From positions 20,095-84,094 of the forward strand of contig NZ_NCST01000037.1 of NCBI RefSeq assembly GCF_002088975.1: a DNA stretch of 64,000 nt. The letters run 5' to 3'. Made by a program: the position numbers and the translations under genes. Below are positions 43,757 to 53,700 of this stretch, in pieces. The number at the start of each line of letters is the position of its first letter. The stretch's first letter is position 1. Under the pieces are notes generated by a model, which did not search any database, was not told the DNA's origin, and worked only from the letters and a program-made list of their open reading frames with translations. Source of the stretch: Henriciella aquimarina. GTDB taxonomy: Bacteria; Pseudomonadota; Alphaproteobacteria; Caulobacterales; Hyphomonadaceae.

Positions 43757-44599
43757 ATGCTGGGCATGGAAGCTGACCTCACACAAATTCTTCAACTCAT
43801 CGGCGTGATGCTTGCAGCCGGCCTTCTGGCCGGCTTTGTTGCAGGCCTGTTCGGTATTGGCGGCGGGTTCGTCATCGTGCCCGCGCTGCTGCTGGTCTTC
43901 CACGTCTTCGACGTGGGGGACGATGTCCTCACCCACCTGGCCATCGGCACGTCCCTGGCAACCATCATCTTCACATCGCTACGCTCCGTGCAGGCCCACA
44001 ACCGAAAGGGCGCGGTAGACTTCCAGATCATCAAGGACTGGCTGCCCTGGCTGCTCTTCGGGGTCGTTATCGGGATCGTTCTGGCGCGCTTCATGGATGG
44101 CCGGTCGATGAAGTGGATCTTCTCCGCGGGCGTCTTCCTCATGGGTCTGCACTTCCTCTTCCCGGTACTGAAGCGGAAAACCCCGGGCCACCTTCCCATG
44201 CCGACGGGCCTGCCGCTTGCGGCCATCGCAACCTTCCTCGGTGGGTTTTCAGCCTTGCTGGGCATTGGCGGCGGCACGATCGCGGTGCTGGTGATGACCT
44301 GGTGCGGGCGGCCGATCCACCAGGCGGTCGGCACAGCCGCCGGCTTTGGCGTCATTATCGCCCTGCCCGGCAGTATCGGGTTTGCCATTCTCGGCCTGGG
44401 AGAAGCGGGCCTTCCCTTTGGCTCGCTCGGCTATGTCAATCTGATCGCGGTCGCAGCAATCTCGACCATGACCTTCATCTCTGCGCCGATCGGGGTGCAC
44501 GCCGCCCACAAGCTTCCGGCCGAGGCCCTCAAACGTGTTTTCGGCCTCTATCTCGTCGCCACCTCGGCCATCGTACTTTACGATACGTTGCCGAAGTAA
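43757..44599 (+). CDS. TauE/SafE-family membrane transporter
   Basis: About 280 aa with 8 membrane helices and the family's internal repeat: LLAGFVAGLFGIGGGFVIVPALLL in the first half and TFLGGFSALLGIGGGTIAVLVM in the second, both with the GIGGG motif. Members export sulfite, sulfoacetate or related organosulfur anions, or import small acids. The ATG at 43757 has GGGAG about 11 bases upstream and replaces a longer frame from 43685 that crosses the terminator. It sits alone after the terminator, so a link to the receptor is not certain. Confidence 0.85.
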   Translation: MLGMEADLTQILQLIGVMLAAGLLAGFVAGLFGIGGGFVIVPALLLVFHVFDVGDDVLTHLAIGTSLATIIFTSLRSVQAHNRKGAVDFQIIKDWLPWLLFGVVIGIVLARFMDGRSMKWIFSAGVFLMGLHFLFPVLKRKTPGHLPMPTGLPLAAIATFLGGFSALLGIGGGTIAVLVMTWCGRPIHQAVGTAAGFGVIIALPGSIGFAILGLGEAGLPFGSLGYVNLIAVAAISTMTFISAPIGVHAAHKLPAEALKRVFGLYLVATSAIVLYDTLPK

Positions 44600-44772
44600 A
44601 AGCTGGCTGGGAGCCGAGCGCTCTCTGCCCCGGAAACACATGAGTACGCAGGGCCGCTGCTGGCAGTGGCCCTGCAAATCATTCCGGCCAGACCTAGATA
44701 AGCAAATAATGCAGCCCGTCGCAGAAGCTGTGGCACAGTGCGGGCGCAGGAAACGGAGAGGCCGGCAGAGAG

Positions 44773-45123
44773 ATGTTCAAGAAAAAATCCGGGTCTATCA
44801 GCAAGCAACGGCTTCAACAGGCCCTTGGCAAACGGAAGGCAAAGCCTGCGGCGATGCCAAAGCCGCGTCTGCAAGCCTCCCGCGCCGAGCGTCAGCAGAC
44901 ATGGGTGCCTTGTCTGCTTTGCTGGCCACCGAACAGGAAAGCCCATGGCATCTGCATGGACATTTCCGAAACCGGCGCACGCATCCGCAATCGCAAGCGC
45001 ATGCCCCTCCCGCCCCGCTTCCGGTTTCAGTGTCCACGGCTCGGCATCGACACACGGGCCCGGCTGGTCAGGCAGGATGATGTCGATATCGCCATCGCAT
45101 TCGAGACCCGGCAGAACCTATAG
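44773..45123 (+). CDS. Small PilZ-like domain protein
   Basis: A 116-aa protein with a basic N-terminus (MFKKKSGSISKQRLQQALGKRKAK) and a compact beta domain with GICMDISETGARIRNRKRMPLP and LVRQDDVDIAIAFE, resembling the second PilZ signature D-x-S-x-x-G-A. The first c-di-GMP signature (RxxxR) is weak, perhaps RAERQ at about 37-41, so nucleotide binding is uncertain. A GGDEF-EAL protein is encoded 10 kb away. No clear operon partner. Confidence 0.55.
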   Translation: MFKKKSGSISKQRLQQALGKRKAKPAAMPKPRLQASRAERQQTWVPCLLCWPPNRKAHGICMDISETGARIRNRKRMPLPPRFRFQCPRLGIDTRARLVRQDDVDIAIAFETRQNL

Positions 45124-45148
45124 CCGCGAAGGGCCCACCTGCTCTGGC

Positions 45149-45688
45149 TTACTCGCCCGCGGACTGGGCGAGAACACCCTGCCACGCCTCGTTGAAGCCC
45201 TGCATGGAAAACTTCAACTGGACATCCTGGTCGGTCTGCAAGCGATACTTGGCCGTCAGCGCATCCTCTTGCTCGACAAGGTTGCGCTCTTCCGCACTGA
45301 GCACCCGGCCGGCCTCGCAGCTTTGGGGACCACAGACGACGAAGGGAAGCGGCTCGAGCGGCTCGCCCTCCTCGCCAGAAAGGGTCACCCCCGTCGGCAG
45401 CCACACCGTATTCGGCAGTTGCACCGAGACCTGCAGGGTGTCCTGTCCCTTCACCAGGCGGGTCGAGATCACGCTCGTCAGAACGTTTTCGCCATTGTCC
45501 GCCTTCACGGTCACCGGCGAATAGACGCGGCAGCTATGTGGGTCGCCCGGCTTCGAACACTGGGAAATCCAGGCGTCGTAAACCGTCTTCTCGCCGGCCG
45601 CCGGGCTGGCCGCCCCCTCTGCGAAAGAGGGGGCGGCTGCCAGAACGAGTCCGGCGACGATGGAGGCGGCGTGTTTGGAAACTGGCAT
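45149..45688 (-). CDS. IalB-family periplasmic protein
   Basis: A 179-aa exported protein from the ATG at 45688 (AGGA 8 bases upstream). After a signal peptide (SIVAGLVLAAAPSFA) it has the invasion-associated-locus-B pattern: VYDAWISQCSKPGDPHSCRVYS, then paired cysteines in FVVCGPQSCEAG that likely form disulfides. The family is widespread in alphaproteobacteria and poorly understood outside Bartonella. It follows the autotransporter on the same strand with a 16-base gap, so the two are probably co-transcribed; a role in passenger folding or surface function would be inference. Confidence 0.78.
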   Translation of the reverse strand: MPVSKHAASIVAGLVLAAAPSFAEGAASPAAGEKTVYDAWISQCSKPGDPHSCRVYSPVTVKADNGENVLTSVISTRLVKGQDTLQVSVQLPNTVWLPTGVTLSGEEGEPLEPLPFVVCGPQSCEAGRVLSAEERNLVEQEDALTAKYRLQTDQDVQLKFSMQGFNEAWQGVLAQSAGE

Positions 45689-45704
45689 GTGTGGGGTCCT
45701 CTGC

Positions 45705-48700
45705 TTACCAGTGCCAGATGAATGTGGCATTCGCGCTCTGCCGGGAGAAGCGGTCGCTTTCTTCCAGGCGCACACCGAAGCCGACATCGACGGCCTTCGA
45801 CACTTCGACATCGAAGCCACCGGCGAGGCTCAGCGTATAGTTGCCGAGCGACGGCGACTGCACATCGAAACGCGCCCCATGCAGCATCGGATCGACGGTT
45901 GTCGCCTGATCCTGAAGCTCTTCGCTCAGGAAGAGCGACATGGTCGGGCGAACTGTCATGGTCTCACGGATCCACTGCCCGGCGAGACGAGCCCCGACAC
46001 GGGCCTGAAGGCTGGCGCGCTGCTCATCATGGAAGCTGAGGGCGAGTGCTTCGGCGCCGGCCTCCCGGACATCCTGACGGGCGACCTCATTGTGGCTGAG
46101 GCCAACAGCCGGCGTGATGGTGAAGCCGTTGAGACCGATCGCGCGGCCCGCCTCGACATCGAAAGCAAGCGAATCGCCATCCGGGCTTGAGCGCAGCTGC
46201 TCGGTGCCAGTCGACAGATCGACGTACCGGCTGGTCGAATAGCGGTCGAGCCCATAGGATACCAGGCCGTCGACATAAGCCTTCCCAGTCACATACCGGC
46301 CATAAGCGGTCAGCGTATAGCTGTCGGCCACGGCCGATCCCATCTGCTCGGTATTGGAGCGGGTCTCGGAAAAGGTGAACGCAGCCCCCGCCCGGACCGA
46401 GGGGACGATCTGCGCGTCGGCGCCCACCGTCAGCGCCAGGGTATCGGCGTCGAAATTGCTGGCGTTCCGGTCGCCATCATAGTGGGTGTAGTCATAGGAC
46501 GATATAGCCCACAGGCTTTCGGCAACCTCACCGCGCCCTGCGATGGCCTGCATGCGATCACGCACCGTGGACCGGATCTGACGCCGTGTCTGGAACATGG
46601 CCTCCATGCTGTCGGCGTGGATTTCACCGGCCGCCTGCTGCATGACACGCTCAAGCTCGACCGCGTCGAGACCGGACAGTCCGGCCAGCAGCGCCCCGAC
46701 CGCACCGTCGTCGCGCACACCGGCGGCCCCGCGGAAGCGGTCCAGCGCGGCCCCGAAGGCGCCGGCATTGCCGTCGGCAAACAACCCATAAGACTCCGGC
46801 GTGAGTGTCAGCAGGATGGTGTTGTCGAGATAGACAACGTCAAAGCGGGCATTCTCCGGCATTCCGTCGACTGGCTGGCTGAGCCCCTCGAAGGAGCCTT
46901 CAACCCCACCTTCTGCCTCGACGACACGGAACATGTCCCCGATGGACGGGTCGAAGCTGTTGGTGGCATCGCCCGTGATGCCGCGCAGGATGGGCGCGAT
47001 GGTGCCACCAGCGGTATAGACGCTGGTTTCGCCCGTCAGAACGAGGCTGTCATGGAAGCCGGCGCCCGTACCGGGCTGGAGCCCGTCAATGTCGAGCGAC
47101 AGCGTGCTGCCCGCCAGCTGTGTGACGCTGCCACTGACGACAAGCCGTCCTGGCGAGTTGCCCGGGGCAAGAATGCCGGACACCTCAACATCGCCAATAA
47201 CGCCGCCCGAGCCTTCCATTACGGCGCCCTGGTCGACCCAGACATTGCCGCCGAACACGCTGTTGAAAGACATCGAGCCCTCATGGACGCAGGCGCCGAT
47301 ATCGTTGCTGCCTTCAGCCATGAGCGAGAGCTTGCCCGTACCGAACTTGTGCAGGCAGTCGCTACCGGCGAAGCCGCCGGTGAACGACACATTGTTCACG
47401 CCGGTATCGACCTTCGCATTCGAGCCCATGATGAGGACCGACTGGGAAATGTTGAGGTCGGTCCCGGCCGTATAGGTCGCATCCTGGCGCAGCACGATCG
47501 TGCCGTCGGCAGAGCCGGAGGCATTCTCGCCCATGACGACCATGTTGCCACCGAGCACTTCGACATAGACTTGGCTGTTGGCGCCGCTGAGCGTGAGCGT
47601 GCCATCGCCCAGCTTGTAGAGCGATCCGTTGCCCGTGAGGTCCGAAGTGACGTTAACGTCGTGGCCAGCCGTGTCGAAGGCGGCATAGCGCGTATCGTCA
47701 ACGAAGATCGTGTGGTCGATATCGAACGAGTCCAGCGTACGCAGGATCGTATCATCCGCGATGGAGACGATGCCGTCTGTCGTGCCCAGCGCCGCGTTGG
47801 AATCGAACTCGAGCGTGCCGCCCTTCACGTTCAGACCCGTGAAGCTGTTGGCGCCGGTAAGCCGCAGCGTGCCCGCACCTTCCTTGTTCAGGCTGCCATC
47901 ACCGCCGATGTTTCCGGTCAGCTCAAGCAGATGGCCATTCGTGTTGATGACAGAGTTCGGATCACTCAGAGTGAAAGCATTGTCGCTGGCAAAATCACCG
48001 GATGCGACGAGCATGGCATCCCCGATCGTGACAGTCCCGCTGCCGAGAGATGCATCGGCCCCGGCCATCACGCCACCATCATTGATGGTCAGTCCGCCAG
48101 AGAAGCTGTTCTCTCCTGTCAGGGCCAGAAGCCCCTTGCCGTCCTGAATGAGCGCCCCGGTTCCGGAAATGGAGCCGCCGAAAAGCGAGTCGTCCGAACC
48201 GGTAAAGGTCAGGTCTTTCTCACCCAGCGAAACACGCCCGTTGCCCGCCAGGGTCTGAAGGCCTGCGCCTTCATTCGTATGCGAGATATCAAGGGTGCCC
48301 TCGATCGTGGCGCAACCCGACGTGACGATGGAGCCATTGCCGATCAGAGCGAGCGACGCGTTTTCCGCCACCGTGGTGCAGCCGGTATAGGTGTTCACAC
48401 CGGACAGGCCCGCATCGCCGGCCGAAATGGTGAGACCACCGGCGCCCGAGATTACGCCGCCAAAGCTCGTTGTAGCACTGGTCAGGGTGAGATCATTGTC
48501 GCCGAGGACAACCGAGCCGCCCCCGGTGAGGGACTTGATCGCAACGCCTGCATCCGCCGACGCGATATCGAAGGTGCCGTCAGCCTTGATGGCCGCGGAG
48601 TCCGCGATGCTGCCTTCGCCTGTCAGGGCGAGGCTGGCACCGGCATTGATGTCGGTTTGCCCCTTGTGGTGGGTCTCGCCGCCGAAGCTTGCAGCGCCCC

Positions 48701-50333
48701 CCTGGATGACCAGGCCGCCATCGCCATAGGTCCAGCCGTCGAACTGGCCGCTGGCCTGTGTGATGGTCAGCGTCTTCTCGCCAAAGCGTACGCCGCCCGA
48801 GCCTGTCAGGTTCTGCAGCGTCGCCCCGTCCGTCGTGTCTTCAATGGACAGGAAGCCTTCAACGGCCAGGCCGCTCGACGCGGCAATCGAGCCGTTTCCG
48901 CTCAGGGCAAGGCCGGTGGCCTCACCGATGGTCGTTTCGCCTGTATAGGTGTTGACGCCTTCGAGAGTCAGCTGCCCGCCATCAACATGCAGCGCGCCGT
49001 CTCCCGAAATCACACCGGCAAATGTCTCGCCATTAACCACCCGGAGGTCATTGTCGCCCATGACGATTTCACCGCCACCATTGAGCCACCAGACCTCGCC
49101 GGCATCTGTCTTGTTCGAGATGTCGAGGGTGCCGTCCACCGTGACACCGCCGGAATAGCGGATATCGCCATCGCCCTTGAGCGCCAGGCTCGCGCCTTCC
49201 TGAATTTCGGTCTCACCGCGATAATTTTGCTGGGCCGTGAGAGCCGCATCGCCACCGGCAACAGTCAGGCCGCCCTGCCCGGACATGACGCCATCGAACT
49301 GGCCGCTGGCATTGGTCAGTGTCAGCGTCTTGTCGCCGAGCGTAACCTTGCCGCTGCCATCGATCGTGGTGATCGAAGCCCCGGCATCCGTACCGGAAAT
49401 ATCGAATGTCCCGTTTGCGGTGACCCCCGAGGACGCCGCCACAGTGCCCGTTCCAGTGAGGGCGAGTGTCGCGCCATTGTCGATGGTCGTCGCGCCGGCA
49501 TAGGTGTTCTCACCACTCAGCGTCAGCGAGCCGGAGCCCGCCACGGTCATACCGCCCGAGGCCCCATCCTCATTGCTCAACGTGCCAGTAACGGCAATAT
49601 TATGGCCCGCTGTATCGATCGTCCCGCCGGCATCCGTGATCGTGAAATCCGTTGAAAGGGCCGCATCCCCGGTCGTCGCCAGCGTGCCCCCGTCAAAGAC
49701 AGTGGTTACATCACCATCATTGAGCTGATCGACCGTGTACTGTCCGACGGCTGTGTCGATATCCGGTATGCTCGGCTCAGCGCCACCGACATCTTCCAGT
49801 TCCCCCGACTCGCCGATGGTAAAGGACCCATTGTTGATGGCGGTATCGCTCGGTTGCCAGTTCGCGGTAAAGGAGGAGCCCTGCGTATAGCCGAACAGAT
49901 ACTCGCCCGGCGCCAGACTGGTGAAGGTCACCGACTGGAAGGCGTAAATTGAGTGTCCACCAGAATCACCTGTCAGGTCGCCCTGCTCGGGCGTGGACGT
50001 GTTGGGAAAGAAGTAGTTCTCGCCAGCCACGAGCCCGTCCGGCACCGTGCCGTCCGACACGCTCACGAAACCATCCACCAGTTCGAAGGTCTGCGTTCCG
50101 ATTTGCGTTCCGTCCGCCATTGTCAGCAGGAGGTCGCCTTCAGCTGCGCTCAGGCCGCTACTGTGCCAGCTCCCATAGAAGATCTCGGCATCGTAGAAGC
50201 CCTCGGAGTCCGAAGGCGTGATGATAAAGCCAAGCGCATCGGTATGCGCATAAGCCGTGCTCGAAAGAGATGTTGTGGCCATCAAGGCCGCAACCGCCGC
50301 TTTGGAGCCAAAGTTGATTATTTGGTTTTGCAT
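45705..50333 (-). CDS. Large autotransporter (type Va) with repeated passenger
   Basis: 1542 aa from the ATG at 50333 (GGTGAG upstream). It has a signal peptide (AAVAALMATTSLSSTAYA), an N-terminal globular part (about 30-190), a beta-helical passenger with autotransporter-associated repeats (GLTINDGGV, NTYTGETTI and similar) and a C-terminal beta-barrel of about 275 residues (ESLWAISSYDYTHYDGDR onwards), ending in TFIWHW with an aromatic residue. Five repeats of about 91-94 residues lie at about 276-738. The passenger has two Cys pairs at most. Likely a surface adhesin or biofilm protein; no catalytic motif was seen. Confidence 0.88.
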   Translation of the reverse strand: MQNQIINFGSKAAVAALMATTSLSSTAYAHTDALGFIITPSDSEGFYDAEIFYGSWHSSGLSAAEGDLLLTMADGTQIGTQTFELVDGFVSVSDGTVPDGLVAGENYFFPNTSTPEQGDLTGDSGGHSIYAFQSVTFTSLAPGEYLFGYTQGSSFTANWQPSDTAINNGSFTIGESGELEDVGGAEPSIPDIDTAVGQYTVDQLNDGDVTTVFDGGTLATTGDAALSTDFTITDAGGTIDTAGHNIAVTGTLSNEDGASGGMTVAGSGSLTLSGENTYAGATTIDNGATLALTGTGTVAASSGVTANGTFDISGTDAGASITTIDGSGKVTLGDKTLTLTNASGQFDGVMSGQGGLTVAGGDAALTAQQNYRGETEIQEGASLALKGDGDIRYSGGVTVDGTLDISNKTDAGEVWWLNGGGEIVMGDNDLRVVNGETFAGVISGDGALHVDGGQLTLEGVNTYTGETTIGEATGLALSGNGSIAASSGLAVEGFLSIEDTTDGATLQNLTGSGGVRFGEKTLTITQASGQFDGWTYGDGGLVIQGGAASFGGETHHKGQTDINAGASLALTGEGSIADSAAIKADGTFDIASADAGVAIKSLTGGGSVVLGDNDLTLTSATTSFGGVISGAGGLTISAGDAGLSGVNTYTGCTTVAENASLALIGNGSIVTSGCATIEGTLDISHTNEGAGLQTLAGNGRVSLGEKDLTFTGSDDSLFGGSISGTGALIQDGKGLLALTGENSFSGGLTINDGGVMAGADASLGSGTVTIGDAMLVASGDFASDNAFTLSDPNSVINTNGHLLELTGNIGGDGSLNKEGAGTLRLTGANSFTGLNVKGGTLEFDSNAALGTTDGIVSIADDTILRTLDSFDIDHTIFVDDTRYAAFDTAGHDVNVTSDLTGNGSLYKLGDGTLTLSGANSQVYVEVLGGNMVVMGENASGSADGTIVLRQDATYTAGTDLNISQSVLIMGSNAKVDTGVNNVSFTGGFAGSDCLHKFGTGKLSLMAEGSNDIGACVHEGSMSFNSVFGGNVWVDQGAVMEGSGGVIGDVEVSGILAPGNSPGRLVVSGSVTQLAGSTLSLDIDGLQPGTGAGFHDSLVLTGETSVYTAGGTIAPILRGITGDATNSFDPSIGDMFRVVEAEGGVEGSFEGLSQPVDGMPENARFDVVYLDNTILLTLTPESYGLFADGNAGAFGAALDRFRGAAGVRDDGAVGALLAGLSGLDAVELERVMQQAAGEIHADSMEAMFQTRRQIRSTVRDRMQAIAGRGEVAESLWAISSYDYTHYDGDRNASNFDADTLALTVGADAQIVPSVRAGAAFTFSETRSNTEQMGSAVADSYTLTAYGRYVTGKAYVDGLVSYGLDRYSTSRYVDLSTGTEQLRSSPDGDSLAFDVEAGRAIGLNGFTITPAVGLSHNEVARQDVREAGAEALALSFHDEQRASLQARVGARLAGQWIRETMTVRPTMSLFLSEELQDQATTVDPMLHGARFDVQSPSLGNYTLSLAGGFDVEVSKAVDVGFGVRLEESDRFSRQSANATFIWHW
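48120..49508 (-). repeat. Five tandem ~91-94-residue repeats in the autotransporter passenger
   Basis: Each unit runs N-T-Y-x-G-x-T-T-I, then a G-A-S-L-A-L-x-G-x-G-x-I block, a T-F/L-D-I-S block, a G-x-V-x-L-G-D/E-K/N-x-L-T block and a G-G-L-x-I block. The copies differ by many substitutions, so they are old and selected as protein rather than recent DNA duplications. Confidence 0.75.
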
Positions 50334-50778
50334 GACACTCACCGTCCCAGCCATTTCTACTGGCGCGGGAGAAACCATTCGCCGCTTTAAAGCAGCCGGA
50401 ATCAAAGGTCGCAAAAAGTCTAAATAACCGGCCCTGCCGCCGCTGACGCGATCGGACGCCGAAACACTAACCCCTGTGATTTATATCGATAACTTCCAAA
50501 AGGGCCCGTTTTGGGCCACGAAAATGGAAACAACTTTTTGCATTCGTGATGCAAAAAATAGGGTTAATTTAAATATTGCATATGGTAACCATTAATTGGG
50601 CATAGGCAAAATCAATCGCACCCATCGAGCGAATAAATAAATCATAACAGCCGATGTCCGTGAAGTCCGTGTTTCGAGTAGATTACCAGGCAAAAAAATA
50701 ACGTCAAAAAGCCCGTTAAGGCGAGGTGACCGGTCTCATCCGAATCTCCTGTCTGACAGCGCCAGCCCAGTAGATATC
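50334..50778. promoter_or_regulatory. Divergent A/T-rich control region with hairpin at 50535-50557
   Basis: This 445-bp gap separates the divergent autotransporter and hybrid kinase genes. It is clearly A/T-richer than its surroundings. It holds a perfect 9-bp inverted repeat, TTTTTGCAT and ATGCAAAAA around TCGTG (50535-50557), and a short dyad ATGGT-A-ACCAT at 50582-50592. These could be operators or mark the 5' ends of the two messages. No gene was found. Confidence 0.5.
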
Positions 50779-53700
50779 ATGAAATTCTCTGTCCCTCTTT
50801 TTCATGACCACCCAGAACCCATCCTGGTCTTCGATCGTGAAAGTCTGCGCTTTCTGGACGTCAACGACGCTGCCACTGACCTCTATGGCTATTCCAAGGA
50901 TGAATTTCTGGGAATGACCATCGCTGACATCAGGCCCGCTGAAGACGTGCCAAAACTCAGGGAAGCGATACGCCGCCAAGCCTTCGGGAACAAAAAGGCC
51001 GGCATCTGGCGACATACCCTCAAGAATGGCCAGACGATTCACGTCCGGATTACGTCCCTCCCCCTGGATCACGGCAACCGGCAGGCCGAGCTGGTGCTGC
51101 CCATCGATCTTGCAGACGTTATGCAGGCCCGGAAGAAGGCCGACGCAACAGCAGACCAGCTGGGCACGTTGAAAGCCGAAGCGGACAGTTCGGCGCAGCG
51201 GTTCCAGCTCCTCTTCGAAGCCTCCCCCTCCAACATGATTGCTTTTGGCCCGAGCGATCAGGAGCATCGCATCCTTGCTGTCACGGAAGCTTTTGTGTCG
51301 GCATTCGGCTTCAAACGCGAAGAGCTTGTCGGCAGGCCTCTTTATGAGGTCTTCGCGGCCAAGGAAGGGCAGCCGGGGGCTGAAACGATCGCTGCGCTGA
51401 AGCGGTCCGTCGCACGCGCCGAACGGATGCGGGCAACCGACATCATGCCGATCCAGTATATCCCGGTCGACATCGCCCCGACTGACGAGGAAGGTGAGCC
51501 GCGGCCCTATTGGTCACCGAGAAATAAACCGGTTTTCGGCAAGGATAACCGGCTCTCCTACATTATTCACCGCACCGAGGACGTGACAGACGCCATTAAC
51601 CGGGCCGGCAGAAACGAAAGCAGCTTTTCTCCTGAAGACCTCATGAATGAGCCCCGGCTGGCCCCAGCTGTCCAGCAAAGCGAAGATCTCAAGATTTCCA
51701 ATCTGCGCCTTGAAGAGCAAAGAGCCAATCTCCGTACCGCCCAACGCCTTCTCGGGCTGTGGATCTGGCGGCTGAACCTGGAAACCATGGAATTGAAATG
51801 GATCTCCAACCCGAAGGCCGAACTCGACATCCGCACAAGGGATTTCCCGGGCAGTTTTCGTGACTATCTTGCCCTTATCCATCCGGATGACCGCCAACCC
51901 CTCCTGGACAGCTTCGAAGAATACCAGCGCAACCGCACACGAATGTTCGAATTCACCCATCGGCTGGTTTTACCAAACAAGACTATTGCGTGGCTTTCGG
52001 GCGTTGGAGAAATCACCTACAATACATCCGGTAGAATTCTGACCGGAGTTGCGCGGAACGTCACGGAAGACATGGAGAAAACCTCCCAGCTCAACCTCCT
52101 GAACGAGTCGGTGGCCCGGTTGAACGATATCGTCGTTATTACAAAGGCCGACGATATCGACTCCCCCCATGGGCCAAAGATTGTCTTTGTAAACGAAGCC
52201 TTTGTGAAACGCACAGGCTATTCCCGCGAGTTTGCGATCGGACAGACCCCACGCATTCTCCAGGGCCCCATGTCCTCACGCGCGGAACTCGACCGCATAC
52301 GGCAGGCCCTCGAGAACGGCGAGCAGGTCCGGACAGAGCTGATCAACCATGACAAGATGGGCGCCCCCTTCTGGGTCGAGATCGATATCGTGCCGGTATC
52401 GAACGACGGTCAGAAGAACACCCACTACATCTCCGTGATGCGCGACATCAGCAAGCGCAAGAAAATCGCAGCTGAACGCGAAATGGCGGAAAACCGCTTC
52501 AGGCTCATCACCCAGGCGACCAAGGATGTGATCTGGGACAGGTCACTGCCGGACGACCAGATCTGGTGGAATCATAACTATGCTTGGGCATTCGGCTATT
52601 CAACGGAAGGGACCTCGGCCTCCTATGAGTCCTGGGTTTCCCGGATTCACGAGGCCGACCGGGACCGCATTCTCTCAAGCCTGGAGCAATTTCGGGCAAG
52701 CACGCTGACCTTCTGGTCGGAGGATTATCGCTTCATCCGCGCCGATGGCGAGATACGCTGGATTTCGGAACGTGTGACAGCGGTGCGCGACAAAGACGGC
52801 GCCCCCGTCAGAATGCTCGGCACGATGGAGGATTTCACTGAACGCCGGGAGCTGGAAGAACGCGTCAGGCTGTCGGAGCGCCTTGAATCCCTCGGCCAGC
52901 TGACCGGCGGGATTGCCCATGATTTCAACAATCTGCTCACAGTCATTCTCGGCAATAGCGAAAGTCTCGCCAAACGCCTGCCGTCCGGCCCGCTAAAGGA
53001 TATGGCAGACCTCTCGCTCGCGGCTTGCGAGAGCGCCGAAGAGCTCGTCAGCCGGCTACTGTCCTTCGCGCGGCGCCAGCCTCTCGACCCTGACTATGTC
53101 GAGGTCAATGAGCGCCTGACGCATGCCAGCAAGCTTCTGCGCAGAACCTTGCCGGAATCGATCAACCTTGATTTCTCGCTCTCGCCAGAAACGGGTATCG
53201 TGCTGGTGGATCTGACCCAGTTCGATACGGCGATCCTGAACCTCTGCCTCAATGCACGGGATGCAATGCCCAAAGGCGGCACCATCCTTATTGAATCGCG
53301 AAGCGTCTTTATGGACCACAAGATGGCTGATCATGTCGAAGGCCTGTCGCCCGGGCGGTATGTCCAGGTCTCCATCAGCGACACAGGCGCCGGTATGGAC
53401 AGCAGGACAGCCGAAAAAGCCTTTGAACCCTTCTTTACAACCAAGGTCGCAGGCGCTGGGTCGGGGCTCGGCCTCAGCATGGTCTATGGCTTTGCCAAGC
53501 AGTCCGGTGGCCACGCGACGATCTATTCCGAACCCGGTACAGGAACGCGCGTCTCGCTTTATTTCCCCCAGGCCGATACCGATGAGGTCGGCCTGATCAA
53601 TCATGATTCCTCTCAGGGCTCGTCCCTGCCCGATCTGAAGGTGCTCGTTGTCGAGGACAATGAGTTCGTCATGGCCCATGTCGAACGTCTCATGGCCGAA

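Noticed and set aside
48120..49508. Periodic repeats considered as CRISPR or satellite DNA
   Set aside because: Period is about 275-280 bp, units are strongly diverged and in frame, so they are protein repeats. No CRISPR array was seen anywhere in the window.
46482..49655. 1057-codon plus-strand open frame opposite the autotransporter
   Set aside because: It is antisense to a clear autotransporter, shows no recognisable domain, and long antisense frames are expected in repetitive high-GC coding DNA.
52220..52270. Possible LOV photoreceptor domain in the hybrid kinase
   Set aside because: The segment resembles the LOV core but the flavin-adduct Cys is replaced (TPRILQG), so photochemistry is unlikely.
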